Source of the DNA: Verrucomicrobiota bacterium
GTDB taxonomy: Bacteria > Verrucomicrobiota > Verrucomicrobiia > Limisphaerales > JACRJZ01
Direction: 5' to 3'
Length of the DNA: 64,000 nucleotides
Assembly (NCBI GenBank): GCA_016219875.1
Contig: JACRJZ010000138.1
Span: 62,001 to 126,000 of the forward strand
Shown here: positions 56,370 through 64,000 of the stretch, in pieces
Layout: every line of letters starts with the position of its first letter
How positions within the stretch are numbered: the first letter of the stretch is position 1
The notes under the pieces: generated by a model
The model's database searches: none
What the model saw: only the letters and a program-made list of their open reading frames with translations
Told to the model about the DNA's origin: nothing
Made by a program: the position numbers and the translations under genes

Positions 56370-56640
56370 TGTTCGTTTGCGTTGTTTGCGGACCGGCCGC
56401 CACGGCGCCCGGTCCAAAGTTCATTCTGAGCGCCCTTCGCCGTCCGCTGCCGCGAGACGCTCCCCTGTCCGCTCCTGTCCGAAACCGCCGGCCCATCCGA
56501 ACCGGCCCTCACCCCGCCTCCGTTCCTGCAACCTATCCAGCGCGCACGCCTTCACCCCAGCGCCGCCGTTCTGGCGCGGCGTCCGGCGGTTTCCGCCGCG
56601 AGGTGTGGACACGACGGGTCCCCAGGAACGTTCACGGAGT

Positions 56641-59600
56641 TCACGGGGTGGGCGCCAGGTAGTCCAAGGGATCCTCACGGACCCGGTAGATGCGCAAGGA
56701 CGGCCCGGCATGGTCCATGACGGTGACTCGCTGGGTAACAGGGCCGTTCACAAAATTGGTCAGTGGTTGCCAGATAGGAGGCGTCAGGCCCGTGGCGTAT
56801 TCCACGAAATTCGTGGCGTAGGCCAGGGCGTTCCAACTGAGCGTCGTCTTCGGCACCGGCGGAACGCCCGCCGTGGCCGTGCCGATGACCAAGTCCACGT
56901 CGCCCGGCGTCCAAATCGGGCTGAGGTCCACGAAGTTGACTTCGGAGTCCCAGTCGGAGTTGATGTCCTTGCTCAGCACGAGGGCCGTATTGAGGGTGTA
57001 GGTGTTGGCCACGTAGCCGTGGTAGGAACTGAACTGCGGCGGATAGGTCAGGTTGGTGGCACTGAAGAGGCCGGTGTACTGGTAAATCCACCGCACGCGG
57101 CCGCTGGGGTGCTGGATGAGCTTGCGCGGCGGGATGCTGGCGTTGGCGAAGTAGATGGTGAAGTTCGTGCCCACCAGTTCGAGCGCGCTGCGGTAGTTGG
57201 TCGCGTAGTGGCGCAAGTCGAAGTAGTCCACGTAGAGCGCATATTGGTTCGTCGCGTCCGGCGCTTGGAAAGTGAAGAGGCTGTTCGTGCCGCCTTCCAG
57301 CACCAGCCAGCCGAGGGCGAGGTTGTTGGAGAAGCCGGCCAGGTTGACGCCGCGGTCTTGGCCCGCCCAAGTGTGCGCCGCCAGCCCGTTGCGACGGGTG
57401 GCCGAGGTGAGGCGCGTGCCGAGGAGATCGCCTTGGGCCGGCCGGCGATAAACGTGGAAGCCGGAGGTGACCAGCCAGTCGTTGTGCGAATTCGTGCCGC
57501 CGTCGGTGAGGGAGTTCGTGGCCCAAATGCGGAGGGAGCCGGGCACGACGGGGACGATCTGTCCGGGAGCGTTGCTGACCGTTCCGGCGAGGAGGATCGT
57601 GTCGCGGAGGTCGAGGCTGCCGGCGCGGATTTCGAGATCGCCGTAAGCGTTGAGGACGCCGTTGGAGACGCGGCCGGCGCGGGTGTCGATGGCGAACATG
57701 CCGGCAGAATTGGTGATGACGGCCTGCTGATGGCCGGCGTTCTCCAGTCCCAGCCCGGTGTTTTCAAAGTTGCGGCACCACAAGTTCATCGACGATGCGC
57801 GGATGGCGCCGTGGTTGATGAAGTCGTCGTAAGGCGCGCTGACCACGTTGGTCACGTAGTTCGTGGTGTGGGTCGGGACATTGATGTTCGTGGTCACCAC
57901 GGCTTGGGTGACCGTGAAGCTGGCAAACTGCGGAATGTTGAAGTCGCCGAAGTTCGTCAGGCGGGTGAGGTGGACGATGTTGGACGAGGCCCAGCTCCCA
58001 CTGGCCGGCAGCGTGAGGCCACCGTCCGGGCCGATGGTCAGCGAGGCGGTGTCCAGCGACATGTTGTTATTCACGGTGACGTTGTCGGCCACGACCATGT
58101 TGGGGGCCTTGGCCACGAACTTGTTCACGGTCACCGGCTGCTGCGGCTGCAAGCAGTGGTCCACGATGAGGACGTGATAGCGGACGTTGTAGATCGTGTT
58201 GACGGTGTTGGTGCCGACGAGCACCGAGTTGGTCAGCGCGTTGTTCCAGACGGCGGAGTAGGCGGAGATGGTGCCGAAGAGCCGGTTCACACTGCGGGCG
58301 GCGATGTTGGAGATGACCATGACGGGCCGCGTGGTGGCGATGTCGAAGTTGACGAACGGCGCATCGACCGTGGGCAAGTCGCCCAGCAGGTTGCGCGTCT
58401 GGATGCCGACAAAGCTCTCGCCGCGGATGCGGGTGAAGGCGGTGTCGAGCTGGTCGGAGAAGATCTCGACGCGGCCCGCGAAGTTCGTTGGCTCGGAGAG
58501 CAACGGGTGGCGCGTGCTGTACACGGTGAAGGGCGAGTTGGTGGTTTCGCCGACTTGGGCGGAGTAGGCCGCGTAGGCAATGGGAACCTCGTTGGTGCGG
58601 TGGAAAGGAGTGTAGAAGAAATCCCGCGTGACGATGGACGGAGCCACCGGCAACGCAAACTGCCAATTGCACGGCGCCAGCTTGCCGAAACTGTAAGGCC
58701 GCGGGCGTCTCTTGGTGTTGTCGTTGTAGTTGTTGACCAGCCCAATTCCATTGGGGTAGCCGATGGAAGCATCCTCCAAGTACACGGAACTCGTCAGCGG
58801 CGTCTCATCGACGATGTCGAAGTCCTCGACGCTGAACCGGATCATGGGTTTGTAGAACGTGTTGTTGTTGTTGGGGAGGAAGAAGGTCGTAAAGCGGACT
58901 TCGGTGCTGATGTTGGTGTAGAGCCAATTGGTGGGCACGAAGACCACCTGGACGTGGAGGTTGGTCAAGGAGTTTCCGGGGATGTACTGATTCGTGAACG
59001 CCTGGTAACGGCCGAAGTTGTAGCCGCAGCCGGAAAGCAAGTTAAAGCCCGGCAGCCTCACATTGTTCGTCCACAAATAGCCATAGATGGTCGTCATGAC
59101 TTCATGGATTGGAGACACGGTGTTGGGAACTCCGAAATTGAAGTTTGGATCGGTCAAGTCGAGCAGCGTGCCGTTGGTGCCGATGGCGTTGTTCGTCCCG
59201 CCAGCCCAGTAGAGGTCCGAGATGCCGGGATCGTTGAGGTAGGCGTTGTTGTTGATGTAGGACGATGCCGGATCGAAAAAAGTGCATCCCCCCGGCGTGG
59301 CCATCGCCTTCAGCCCGCTGCGCGCCAGCGAGACGTTGCCCCCGTCCACTCTCAGGAAGCCTTGGTCACTGCACTGCATGGAGCCGCTGCTGGTGGCGTT
59401 GCTGGCCGAGATCAGGAGGTAGGTGCTGGCGACAATGGAGCCGTCATTGACGAACGAGGTCAGTGACTTCCGTGCACTGTTGGGACCACTGATGAAGACA
59501 TTGTTGAAGCGAAACCCGACCGAGCCGTACATCGAACCGGAACTGGTGTTGGTGAAGAACCGCAGGTTCGTCGGCTCAAAGGGCAGTGTGCTGCTGACGC

Positions 59601-59754
59601 TGAACTGGCTTCGGTTGATGAACGTGCAGGCGTCGATGTTCGGCTGCGCGGGATAGACGACCGGCGCGTTGTTCTCGTAGCTGCTGGTACAGGGCTGGGC
59701 CAGCAACGGGGCCACGCTCGCCAGAGTCAGGACAGCGGAAAGGAAGGTCTTCAT
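56641..59754 (-). CDS. Secreted protein of unknown function (1037 residues)
   Basis: A signal peptide (MKTFLSAVLTLASVAPLLAQ) is followed by a long Asn/Thr-rich region without a recognised domain. Residues from about 560 to 760 look like a beta-helix or filamentous-adhesin-style repeat region (DNVTVNNNMSLDTASLTIG, GAIRASSMNLWCRNFENTG). The C-terminus resembles the tails of the giants: LSWNALAYATNFVEYATGL then LRIYRVRED. Its ATG overlaps the stop of the 480-residue gene (ATGA), so the two are translationally coupled. It is probably an extracellular or surface protein working with its neighbours; no enzymatic motif was seen. Confidence 0.88.
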   Translation of the reverse strand: MKTFLSAVLTLASVAPLLAQPCTSSYENNAPVVYPAQPNIDACTFINRSQFSVSSTLPFEPTNLRFFTNTSSGSMYGSVGFRFNNVFISGPNSARKSLTSFVNDGSIVASTYLLISASNATSSGSMQCSDQGFLRVDGGNVSLARSGLKAMATPGGCTFFDPASSYINNNAYLNDPGISDLYWAGGTNNAIGTNGTLLDLTDPNFNFGVPNTVSPIHEVMTTIYGYLWTNNVRLPGFNLLSGCGYNFGRYQAFTNQYIPGNSLTNLHVQVVFVPTNWLYTNISTEVRFTTFFLPNNNNTFYKPMIRFSVEDFDIVDETPLTSSVYLEDASIGYPNGIGLVNNYNDNTKRRPRPYSFGKLAPCNWQFALPVAPSIVTRDFFYTPFHRTNEVPIAYAAYSAQVGETTNSPFTVYSTRHPLLSEPTNFAGRVEIFSDQLDTAFTRIRGESFVGIQTRNLLGDLPTVDAPFVNFDIATTRPVMVISNIAARSVNRLFGTISAYSAVWNNALTNSVLVGTNTVNTIYNVRYHVLIVDHCLQPQQPVTVNKFVAKAPNMVVADNVTVNNNMSLDTASLTIGPDGGLTLPASGSWASSNIVHLTRLTNFGDFNIPQFASFTVTQAVVTTNINVPTHTTNYVTNVVSAPYDDFINHGAIRASSMNLWCRNFENTGLGLENAGHQQAVITNSAGMFAIDTRAGRVSNGVLNAYGDLEIRAGSLDLRDTILLAGTVSNAPGQIVPVVPGSLRIWATNSLTDGGTNSHNDWLVTSGFHVYRRPAQGDLLGTRLTSATRRNGLAAHTWAGQDRGVNLAGFSNNLALGWLVLEGGTNSLFTFQAPDATNQYALYVDYFDLRHYATNYRSALELVGTNFTIYFANASIPPRKLIQHPSGRVRWIYQYTGLFSATNLTYPPQFSSYHGYVANTYTLNTALVLSKDINSDWDSEVNFVDLSPIWTPGDVDLVIGTATAGVPPVPKTTLSWNALAYATNFVEYATGLTPPIWQPLTNFVNGPVTQRVTVMDHAGPSLRIYRVREDPLDYLAPTP

Positions 59755-61193
59755 CGAGGGATGGAGTTGGTGTAGCGACTGAGCAGGCCCAGCAAGTCTT
59801 CAACGGTGAGGTTCATGTACTCGGGGTAAATGATGGGCGGTTTGGCGGTGTGGTCGAACGAGCCCCAGACGGTTCCAACGCTCAAGTTCAAGACCGGGTT
59901 GTAGAAAATCTCGCCAAGCTGGTTCGGCGTCTGGTTCAGAAAATACGGAAGCAAGGTAGTGAAGCTCAGGCGCACCTGCCCTTGGATCACGCCCGGACCG
60001 CCGGCCGTCGCGAGACCGTTGATCGCGTCGTTGTTCACCCAGCCAGCCGTGCCGGTCGTCGCTGTAAGGAAGGGGTCGATGTTATTGAACAAACCCAGGT
60101 CTTCCGCCACGAAGACGATGTCCGGCTGTGAAATCACCCGCTGGAGCCGCTGCTGGATGAGCTTGTTGGTCACGAGGACGTTGTCCAAGTAGCCGTTGGT
60201 GATGGGCTGGAACGCCGAGCCGAGCAGTGAATCGTAATAGACCTTGGTAAACGTGATCTTGTTCCCACCGCCCCGGAGTCCGACCGCCACGAAATTCGAG
60301 CCGTTGGTCAGCCCCGCGAGATTGGTGGTATTGAAGAAGTTCGTCGTCAGCACGGCGTTGGTCCCCCCAAACCAGGGCACCCAGCCAAACGCGCCCGCGC
60401 CAAGGATGTTCCCCGTGACGTTCGTCAGCACGCCCTCGACCGCGAGGTTGTTCGTGCTGAGCAGGAACTTGATCCCGCCGACATCGTCCCGCGACAGGCC
60501 AAAGTAGAAATCGCCCGGCAGGAGGGTGCCGCTCGCCACGGAGCTGTAGGCGAGCCGCTCGCTCACGCCGACCGGGCTTTCGATGGCGTCGGCGTAGTTT
60601 TGCGGGGCGATCGGGTCTTGGATTTGGTAGGTGTAGGTGACGCCGTTGACGATGCTGGAGGGCTTCAGCGTGTAGGGGTCGTAGTTTTGTTTGATGACCA
60701 GGTAGTTGGTGTAGGTCACTCCGCCGATCGTTTCGGTGTTGCGGCCCCGCAAGCACCAGACCCAGCGTTCGGGTTCCGCCAGCCCCATCTCGAACATCAT
60801 CATCGTCATCGTGATCGACTTGATGTCCAGAATGCCCGCTTGGTAGGCGGTGTAGTTCTGCAACTTGGTGTCGAGCGGGTAATCGTCCAGGTTGATCCGA
60901 GATGCCGGCGGCAGGTTGTTGAGAATGGCAAAGGCGTCGTCCACCGCCTTCATGCCGTTGGTCCCGAAATATTTGATGAACGATTCGTCGAACGCGTAGG
61001 TGACGTTGGTGACGTTCCACCGATAAGCGGCCGGCAGTTCCATCGGCGCGCCAATCTCATTGCCGGAAATGTTGTAGCCGATGGCGGTCACCTGCCACGG
61101 CTTGAACGGCCCCAGCAGGGAAAAACCCATCACGGCGGGAGCGAGCGCCGCGATCAGGAGCGGCAAAACCAGTTTCTTGATGACGCAGTGCAT
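59751..61193 (-). CDS. Secreted protein of unknown function (480 residues)
   Basis: A signal peptide (MHCVIKKLVLPLLIAALAPA) is followed by a region reading WNVTNVTYAFDESFIKYFG and AVDDAFAILNNLP. This resembles the start of matrixin-type proteases. A later segment, GLSRDDVGGIKFLL, resembles the segment after the matrixin active site. The zinc motif HExxHxxGxxH is absent, so if the likeness is real the protein is a non-catalytic relative. The rest is Asn/Thr/Gly-rich. It begins 6 bp after the upstream 523-residue gene and overlaps the next by 4 bp. Confidence 0.88.
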   Translation of the reverse strand: MHCVIKKLVLPLLIAALAPAVMGFSLLGPFKPWQVTAIGYNISGNEIGAPMELPAAYRWNVTNVTYAFDESFIKYFGTNGMKAVDDAFAILNNLPPASRINLDDYPLDTKLQNYTAYQAGILDIKSITMTMMMFEMGLAEPERWVWCLRGRNTETIGGVTYTNYLVIKQNYDPYTLKPSSIVNGVTYTYQIQDPIAPQNYADAIESPVGVSERLAYSSVASGTLLPGDFYFGLSRDDVGGIKFLLSTNNLAVEGVLTNVTGNILGAGAFGWVPWFGGTNAVLTTNFFNTTNLAGLTNGSNFVAVGLRGGGNKITFTKVYYDSLLGSAFQPITNGYLDNVLVTNKLIQQRLQRVISQPDIVFVAEDLGLFNNIDPFLTATTGTAGWVNNDAINGLATAGGPGVIQGQVRLSFTTLLPYFLNQTPNQLGEIFYNPVLNLSVGTVWGSFDHTAKPPIIYPEYMNLTVEDLLGLLSRYTNSIPR

Positions 61194-61199
61194 AGAAGC

Positions 61200-62771
61200 T
61201 TACGGTTGGCTGGCGGAGTAAAGCTGGCCGAACACCTCGAACCCGGAGGTGAGGGTGAGGCCGGACCATCCGATGAACACGCGGTTGTTGCTGGCGGCGG
61301 CGCAGGTTGGCTGGAACTGCCGCCCCAAGGTTGTGGCGTTCACGAGGAATTGCCCACCGCCAAAAGAGTCGCCGGACATCCACCGAGCGTGGACATCCTC
61401 GCCCTGTCCGAACAGCCGCAACTGCTCTCGCATCTCGGCCCTCTCAGCCGGTGTCAGAGCGTTCGGATCACCTTCAGGAAGGCGCCCGCGGGTCTGCAAT
61501 CGGACGAGACGTGCGCTGTCCAGGCGGGTGGTCCACACCACCACTTCCCCGGCGGGCGCGGAGGCGATGCGTGGCCCCACCTGATCGCCAATCGTCTCCA
61601 CGTTCACGCGCACCGCGGCGCCGGCGGCGGCGCTGAGGCGGTCGAAACGACGGCTGTAAACGTCCCATCCGCCCGAAGGCTCCGCGGCCTGTTGCGCCCA
61701 CACCACGCGGAAGCCACCATCGGCCGTCTTCGCCACGGACGGGGACGCGCAGGCAGCGTCGCTCGTGTTCACGGCAAACTCAGCGCTCAACGCGTTGCCG
61801 GCAGCATCGAAGACGCGACCGTAGATTTCCGGCGTATTGACCAGGTTGTCGAGCGTGGCACCCCGAAGAGCAGGCGGGACGGTCAGCCTCTGTTCCGTCA
61901 CCCACACCACCACGAACGCGCCGCCGTCCAGGGCCGTGATGGCAGGATCGCGCTGGTTGAACTTGATCGTTTGGTTGGCGCGGAACTCCGCCCCCAGCGC
62001 CAGTCCACCCGGCGTGTACCGGCGGACGTAGATGTCCTGCATGTTGTCTTCGGCCCGGCTCGATCCCACGACCAACGAGTTCGTCACCGCCGTCGAACCG
62101 AAGAAGCGGATTTCCGGCGAGAGCGCCGGCTCGTTCGTGGTGAGGCGCGTGTAACTGGCGTAGGCCACCACCGCGTTGCCGTCCGACAGGCCCGCCGCCG
62201 CCGCGCCGGTGTTGAACTCACGGCGGTGGTTGATGGTGCGGAAGATGAGGAAGCGCCGCGTGACGAGCCGGTTGTTGCGGATCGTCGGCCAACTCACCAC
62301 CGACCGGGTCCTGGCCGAAAACAGCGGCTGGCTGACCAGCAGGTCCGTGGAAAGGAAACTCCCGCGCTCATTCAGGAAGCGCGCATAGACGCTCTGGAAA
62401 CCGGCCCGGCCGTCCTGCCATACAAACACCGCTCCGCCGTCCCGCAGCAGCGCCACGCCGGGCTTGGCCGGGTTGCCGCCGGTGGCCGCGTTCACCCGGA
62501 AGGGCGCGTCCAGCGGCGCGCCGTCGGGGCCGAGCAGCCGGGCGCCGATGCCTGTGCCGGCCGTGTCCAGCGCGTTGTCCTGCCACACCGCGTAGCCGTA
62601 ATCCGCTCCCAGCGCGAGTCCCGGCCAAGTCTGATCGCCGGGCCGTTCCCCGCTGAGCGACAGCTCGCTGCCTTGCGAAGTCAGGGTGCTTTGGCCCTGG
62701 GCCAAAGCCGGAAGAGCGACGGCCAGCGCCAGTGCGGCCAGCCGCCCAAAAACGGTCATCGGTGACGACAT
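61200..62771 (-). CDS. Secreted propeller-like repeat protein of unknown function (523 residues)
   Basis: The true start is the ATG at 62771 (or MTVFGRL at 62759); the longer open frame upstream runs into the neighbouring exonuclease region and lacks a signal peptide. MTVFGRLAALALAVALPALA is a good signal peptide. The body holds repeats of about 50-60 residues with the pattern VWQD...VYARFLNERG...NP and VVVW...VYGRVFDAAGNALSAEF, VYSRRFDRL. This suggests a beta-propeller. It is the first gene of the one-way run of secreted proteins and is followed after 6 bp by the 480-residue gene. Its function is unknown. Confidence 0.87.
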   Translation of the reverse strand: MSSPMTVFGRLAALALAVALPALAQGQSTLTSQGSELSLSGERPGDQTWPGLALGADYGYAVWQDNALDTAGTGIGARLLGPDGAPLDAPFRVNAATGGNPAKPGVALLRDGGAVFVWQDGRAGFQSVYARFLNERGSFLSTDLLVSQPLFSARTRSVVSWPTIRNNRLVTRRFLIFRTINHRREFNTGAAAAGLSDGNAVVAYASYTRLTTNEPALSPEIRFFGSTAVTNSLVVGSSRAEDNMQDIYVRRYTPGGLALGAEFRANQTIKFNQRDPAITALDGGAFVVVWVTEQRLTVPPALRGATLDNLVNTPEIYGRVFDAAGNALSAEFAVNTSDAACASPSVAKTADGGFRVVWAQQAAEPSGGWDVYSRRFDRLSAAAGAAVRVNVETIGDQVGPRIASAPAGEVVVWTTRLDSARLVRLQTRGRLPEGDPNALTPAERAEMREQLRLFGQGEDVHARWMSGDSFGGGQFLVNATTLGRQFQPTCAAASNNRVFIGWSGLTLTSGFEVFGQLYSASQP

Positions 62772-62960
62772 AGTAATTAGAGGTCTGATAGCAGTCCAAA
62801 ATTCCTTTGTCCACGCTTTCTTCGTGAAAACTGCCCGCTGAAACACGCCGGACCCGCAAGTGAAATTTGACGGAAGAGGCGATCCTAAAACTCCGCAGCA
62901 GCCGAGGTCACAAGGCCCACTCTGGACGAATCGGCGAACCGGCGAATTGGCGAGACGGTG

Positions 62961-63060
62961 AGCCTCTTTCAAAACCGTAGCAACCGACGTGAGGAGGCTC
63001 TGATTCCCTTGGAGTTTGAGCCTCCTCACGTCGGCTGCTACAGAGTTTTGAAATCGCCTC
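62961..63060. repeat. 100-bp hairpin element, copy 2
   Basis: This copy is 94 percent identical to 3440-3539 over the full 100 bp, with the stem GTAGCAACCGACGTGAGGAG paired to CTCCTCACGTCGGCTGCTAC (one mismatch). It starts 8 bp after the exonuclease stop codon on the minus strand, as copy 1 does at the end of the response regulator. A degenerate third trace (CAGCAGCCGAGGTCAC) lies nearby at about 62897. The 3' placement after genes fits a role in ending or protecting transcripts. Confidence 0.9.
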
Positions 63061-63067
63061 GAAAGGC

Positions 63068-64000
63068 TCACAACAACTCCCCCTGTTTGGGCGGCGCACC
63101 CTCCAGCCGGGCCAGCATCCCCTTGAATCCCCAGCGCCCGTACAGCTCCTTCAGCCGATCCGGTTCGCCCTGGCGGGGCCGCAGTTTTTCCAAGTCGAAC
63201 TCGAGCGGCAAATCGTCCCGCAGGCGGATCAGCGACTGGTTCCGCCGCACGTCGCTCTCCGCCGCCTGCAACGCGCCGCGCAGCCGCTCCGATTTCACCT
63301 CCGCCAGCCGCCGATAAAGCGCCTCGACGGACCCGAACTGGTTCAGCAGGCCGGTCGCCGTCTTGGGTCCGACGCCGGGCACGCCGGGGATGTTGTCCAC
63401 GTTGTCGCCGATCAGGCTCAGCCAATCGACGATCTGCTCCGGGCCGACGCCGGTTTTCTGCCGCACCTGCTCTTCGCGCCAAAGGGTGCCCTCACCCCGG
63501 CCCTCTCCCTTCCGAAGGGAGAGGGAGTCCGCGCCCGGCCCTCGCTTGCCTTCTCCCATCGGTCTTCGATCCCCCTCTCCCATCGGATGGGAGAGGGACG
63601 GGGTGAGGGGCCGGTTCGGGATGAGAGCACGCGTGGATTTGTCATTGGGGTTGAGCAAACCGATCTGCGGTGAAACCAGTTGCATGAAATCTTTGTCGGA
63701 ACTGGCGATGACCACCTCGGTCCCCTGCCCCGCGGCACGCCGCGCCAGGACGGCGATCCAATCATCCGCTTCCACTCCGTTCCGGCAAAACCACGCCAGG
63801 CCGACGGCATCGAGCCAGGCATTGATCGAGTCGAGTTGGACCTCCAGGTCTTTCGGCATGGGCGGACGCTGGGCTTTGTAGCCCGGAAGCGCCGCCAGAC
63901 GTTCTTCGGCCAGGCCGCCGTCCCACACCACGGCCACGAACTCCGGCTGGACGGTTTCCCGCATCCGGGCGATGGCCTTGATGAAGCCGAAGAGGGCGTT
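63068..64000 (-). CDS. Stand-alone 5'-3' exonuclease (flap endonuclease), 5' part outside window, with in-frame palindromic insertion
   Basis: The frame is open to the window edge; 310 residues are visible and the N-terminus is missing. GYKAQRPPMPKDL, EADDWIAVLARRA and SSDKDFMQLVSPQ match the nuclease core, and GDNVDNIPGVPGVGPKTATG is the helix-3-turn-helix of FEN/polymerase I exonuclease domains. The gene stops soon after this domain, so there is no attached polymerase. It probably removes RNA primers or flaps. Between LLNPNDKS and WREEQVRQKTG are about 48 extra residues (including LTPSLSHPMGEG and SLSLRKGEGRGEG) encoded by the palindromic element at 63489-63609. The insert lies between the catalytic core and the DNA-binding motif, probably in an exposed loop. 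Confidence 0.92.
   Translation of the reverse strand, partial: NALFGFIKAIARMRETVQPEFVAVVWDGGLAEERLAALPGYKAQRPPMPKDLEVQLDSINAWLDAVGLAWFCRNGVEADDWIAVLARRAAGQGTEVVIASSDKDFMQLVSPQIGLLNPNDKSTRALIPNRPLTPSLSHPMGEGDRRPMGEGKRGPGADSLSLRKGEGRGEGTLWREEQVRQKTGVGPEQIVDWLSLIGDNVDNIPGVPGVGPKTATGLLNQFGSVEALYRRLAEVKSERLRGALQAAESDVRRNQSLIRLRDDLPLEFDLEKLRPRQGEPDRLKELYGRWGFKGMLARLEGAPPKQGELL
63489..63609. repeat. Composite CCCTCACCCC...GGGGTGAGGG palindrome inside the exonuclease gene
   Basis: The outer arms 63489-63509 and 63589-63609 are inverted repeats matching 20 of 21 positions. Inside are two smaller hairpins, CTCTCCCTTCCGAAGGGAGAG and CTCTCCCATCGGATGGGAGAG. The first 45 bp are identical to 55408-55452 in giant 3. 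The element has no stop in the host frame. No transposase is seen nearby. Confidence 0.9.

Noticed and set aside
56370..56640. Possible gene or promoter in the 271-bp gap between the 1037-residue gene and giant 3
   Set aside because: Open frames here are Arg/Pro-rich shadows and no -35/-10 pair or strong hairpin was recognised.
59751..61193. Active metalloprotease call for the 480-residue protein
   Set aside because: No HExxH motif is present anywhere in the protein. Only the flanking patterns resemble matrixins.
62772..63482. Upstream extension of the 523-residue secreted gene
   Set aside because: The extra 237 codons cross the 100-bp hairpin and run antisense-frame over the exonuclease gene. 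A clear signal peptide begins at 62771 or 62759.

Overview
The window looks like chromosomal DNA of a Verrucomicrobiota bacterium, probably of the Pedosphaera/Limisphaerales type. The basis is high GC, very large secreted proteins built from Calx-beta and delta-60 repeats, a three-subunit SdhCAB of the single cytochrome b type, and many interspersed palindromic repeats of the GTAGCGCAGG kind. This placement is inferred from gene content and repeat style, not from a marker-gene tree.

Layout. 1-2.7 kb: the 5' part of a uronate-isomerase-like gene (minus), radC (plus), a tRNA-Thr(TGT) (plus) and a secreted S1/P1-nuclease-like protein (minus). 2.9-10.4 kb: a plus-strand signalling block with two response regulators, a multi-PAS histidine kinase, a REC-HDOD protein and a REC protein with a degenerate HD-GYP domain. 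The kinase and the first regulator share a similar upstream region containing TACGTA. 10.7-11.6 kb: a short-chain polyprenyl diphosphate synthase. 11.9-17.5 kb (minus): coaE, a HAD hydrolase and sdhC-sdhA-sdhB. A four-helix-bundle gene sits between sdhA and sdhB and carries its own in-frame 210-bp insertion. 17.8-62.8 kb (minus): a one-way run of six secreted-protein genes, three of them giant (about 5321, 4157 and 3233 residues). 63.1-64 kb: a stand-alone 5'-3' exonuclease gene, cut by the window edge, also carrying an in-frame palindromic insertion.

The 45-kb secreted locus is the most striking part. Its three giants share long tracts of Calx-beta and delta-60 modules and end in a short tail with a Y/F-R-V/L-R motif, but have different N-terminal heads: a propeller-like domain, a PPC-like domain and an HExxHxxGxxH metalloprotease. 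The first two giants carry a complete trypsin-like serine protease domain inserted at the same place inside a delta-60 unit, with catalytic triad, Asp189-type specificity residue and a K/R-IVGG activation site. If activation follows the trypsin rule, it would cut the giant chain at that point. The three smaller neighbours (1037, 480 and 523 residues) are secreted proteins of unknown function, closely spaced and probably co-transcribed.

The second theme is short palindromic elements that enter genes without breaking the frame. There are three clear cases: the four-helix-bundle gene (with an 8-bp target duplication), the metalloprotease giant and the exonuclease. Other hairpin elements sit just after stop codons or supply the stop codon. 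All long plus-strand frames between 17.8 and 62.7 kb are judged to be antisense shadows of the giant genes.
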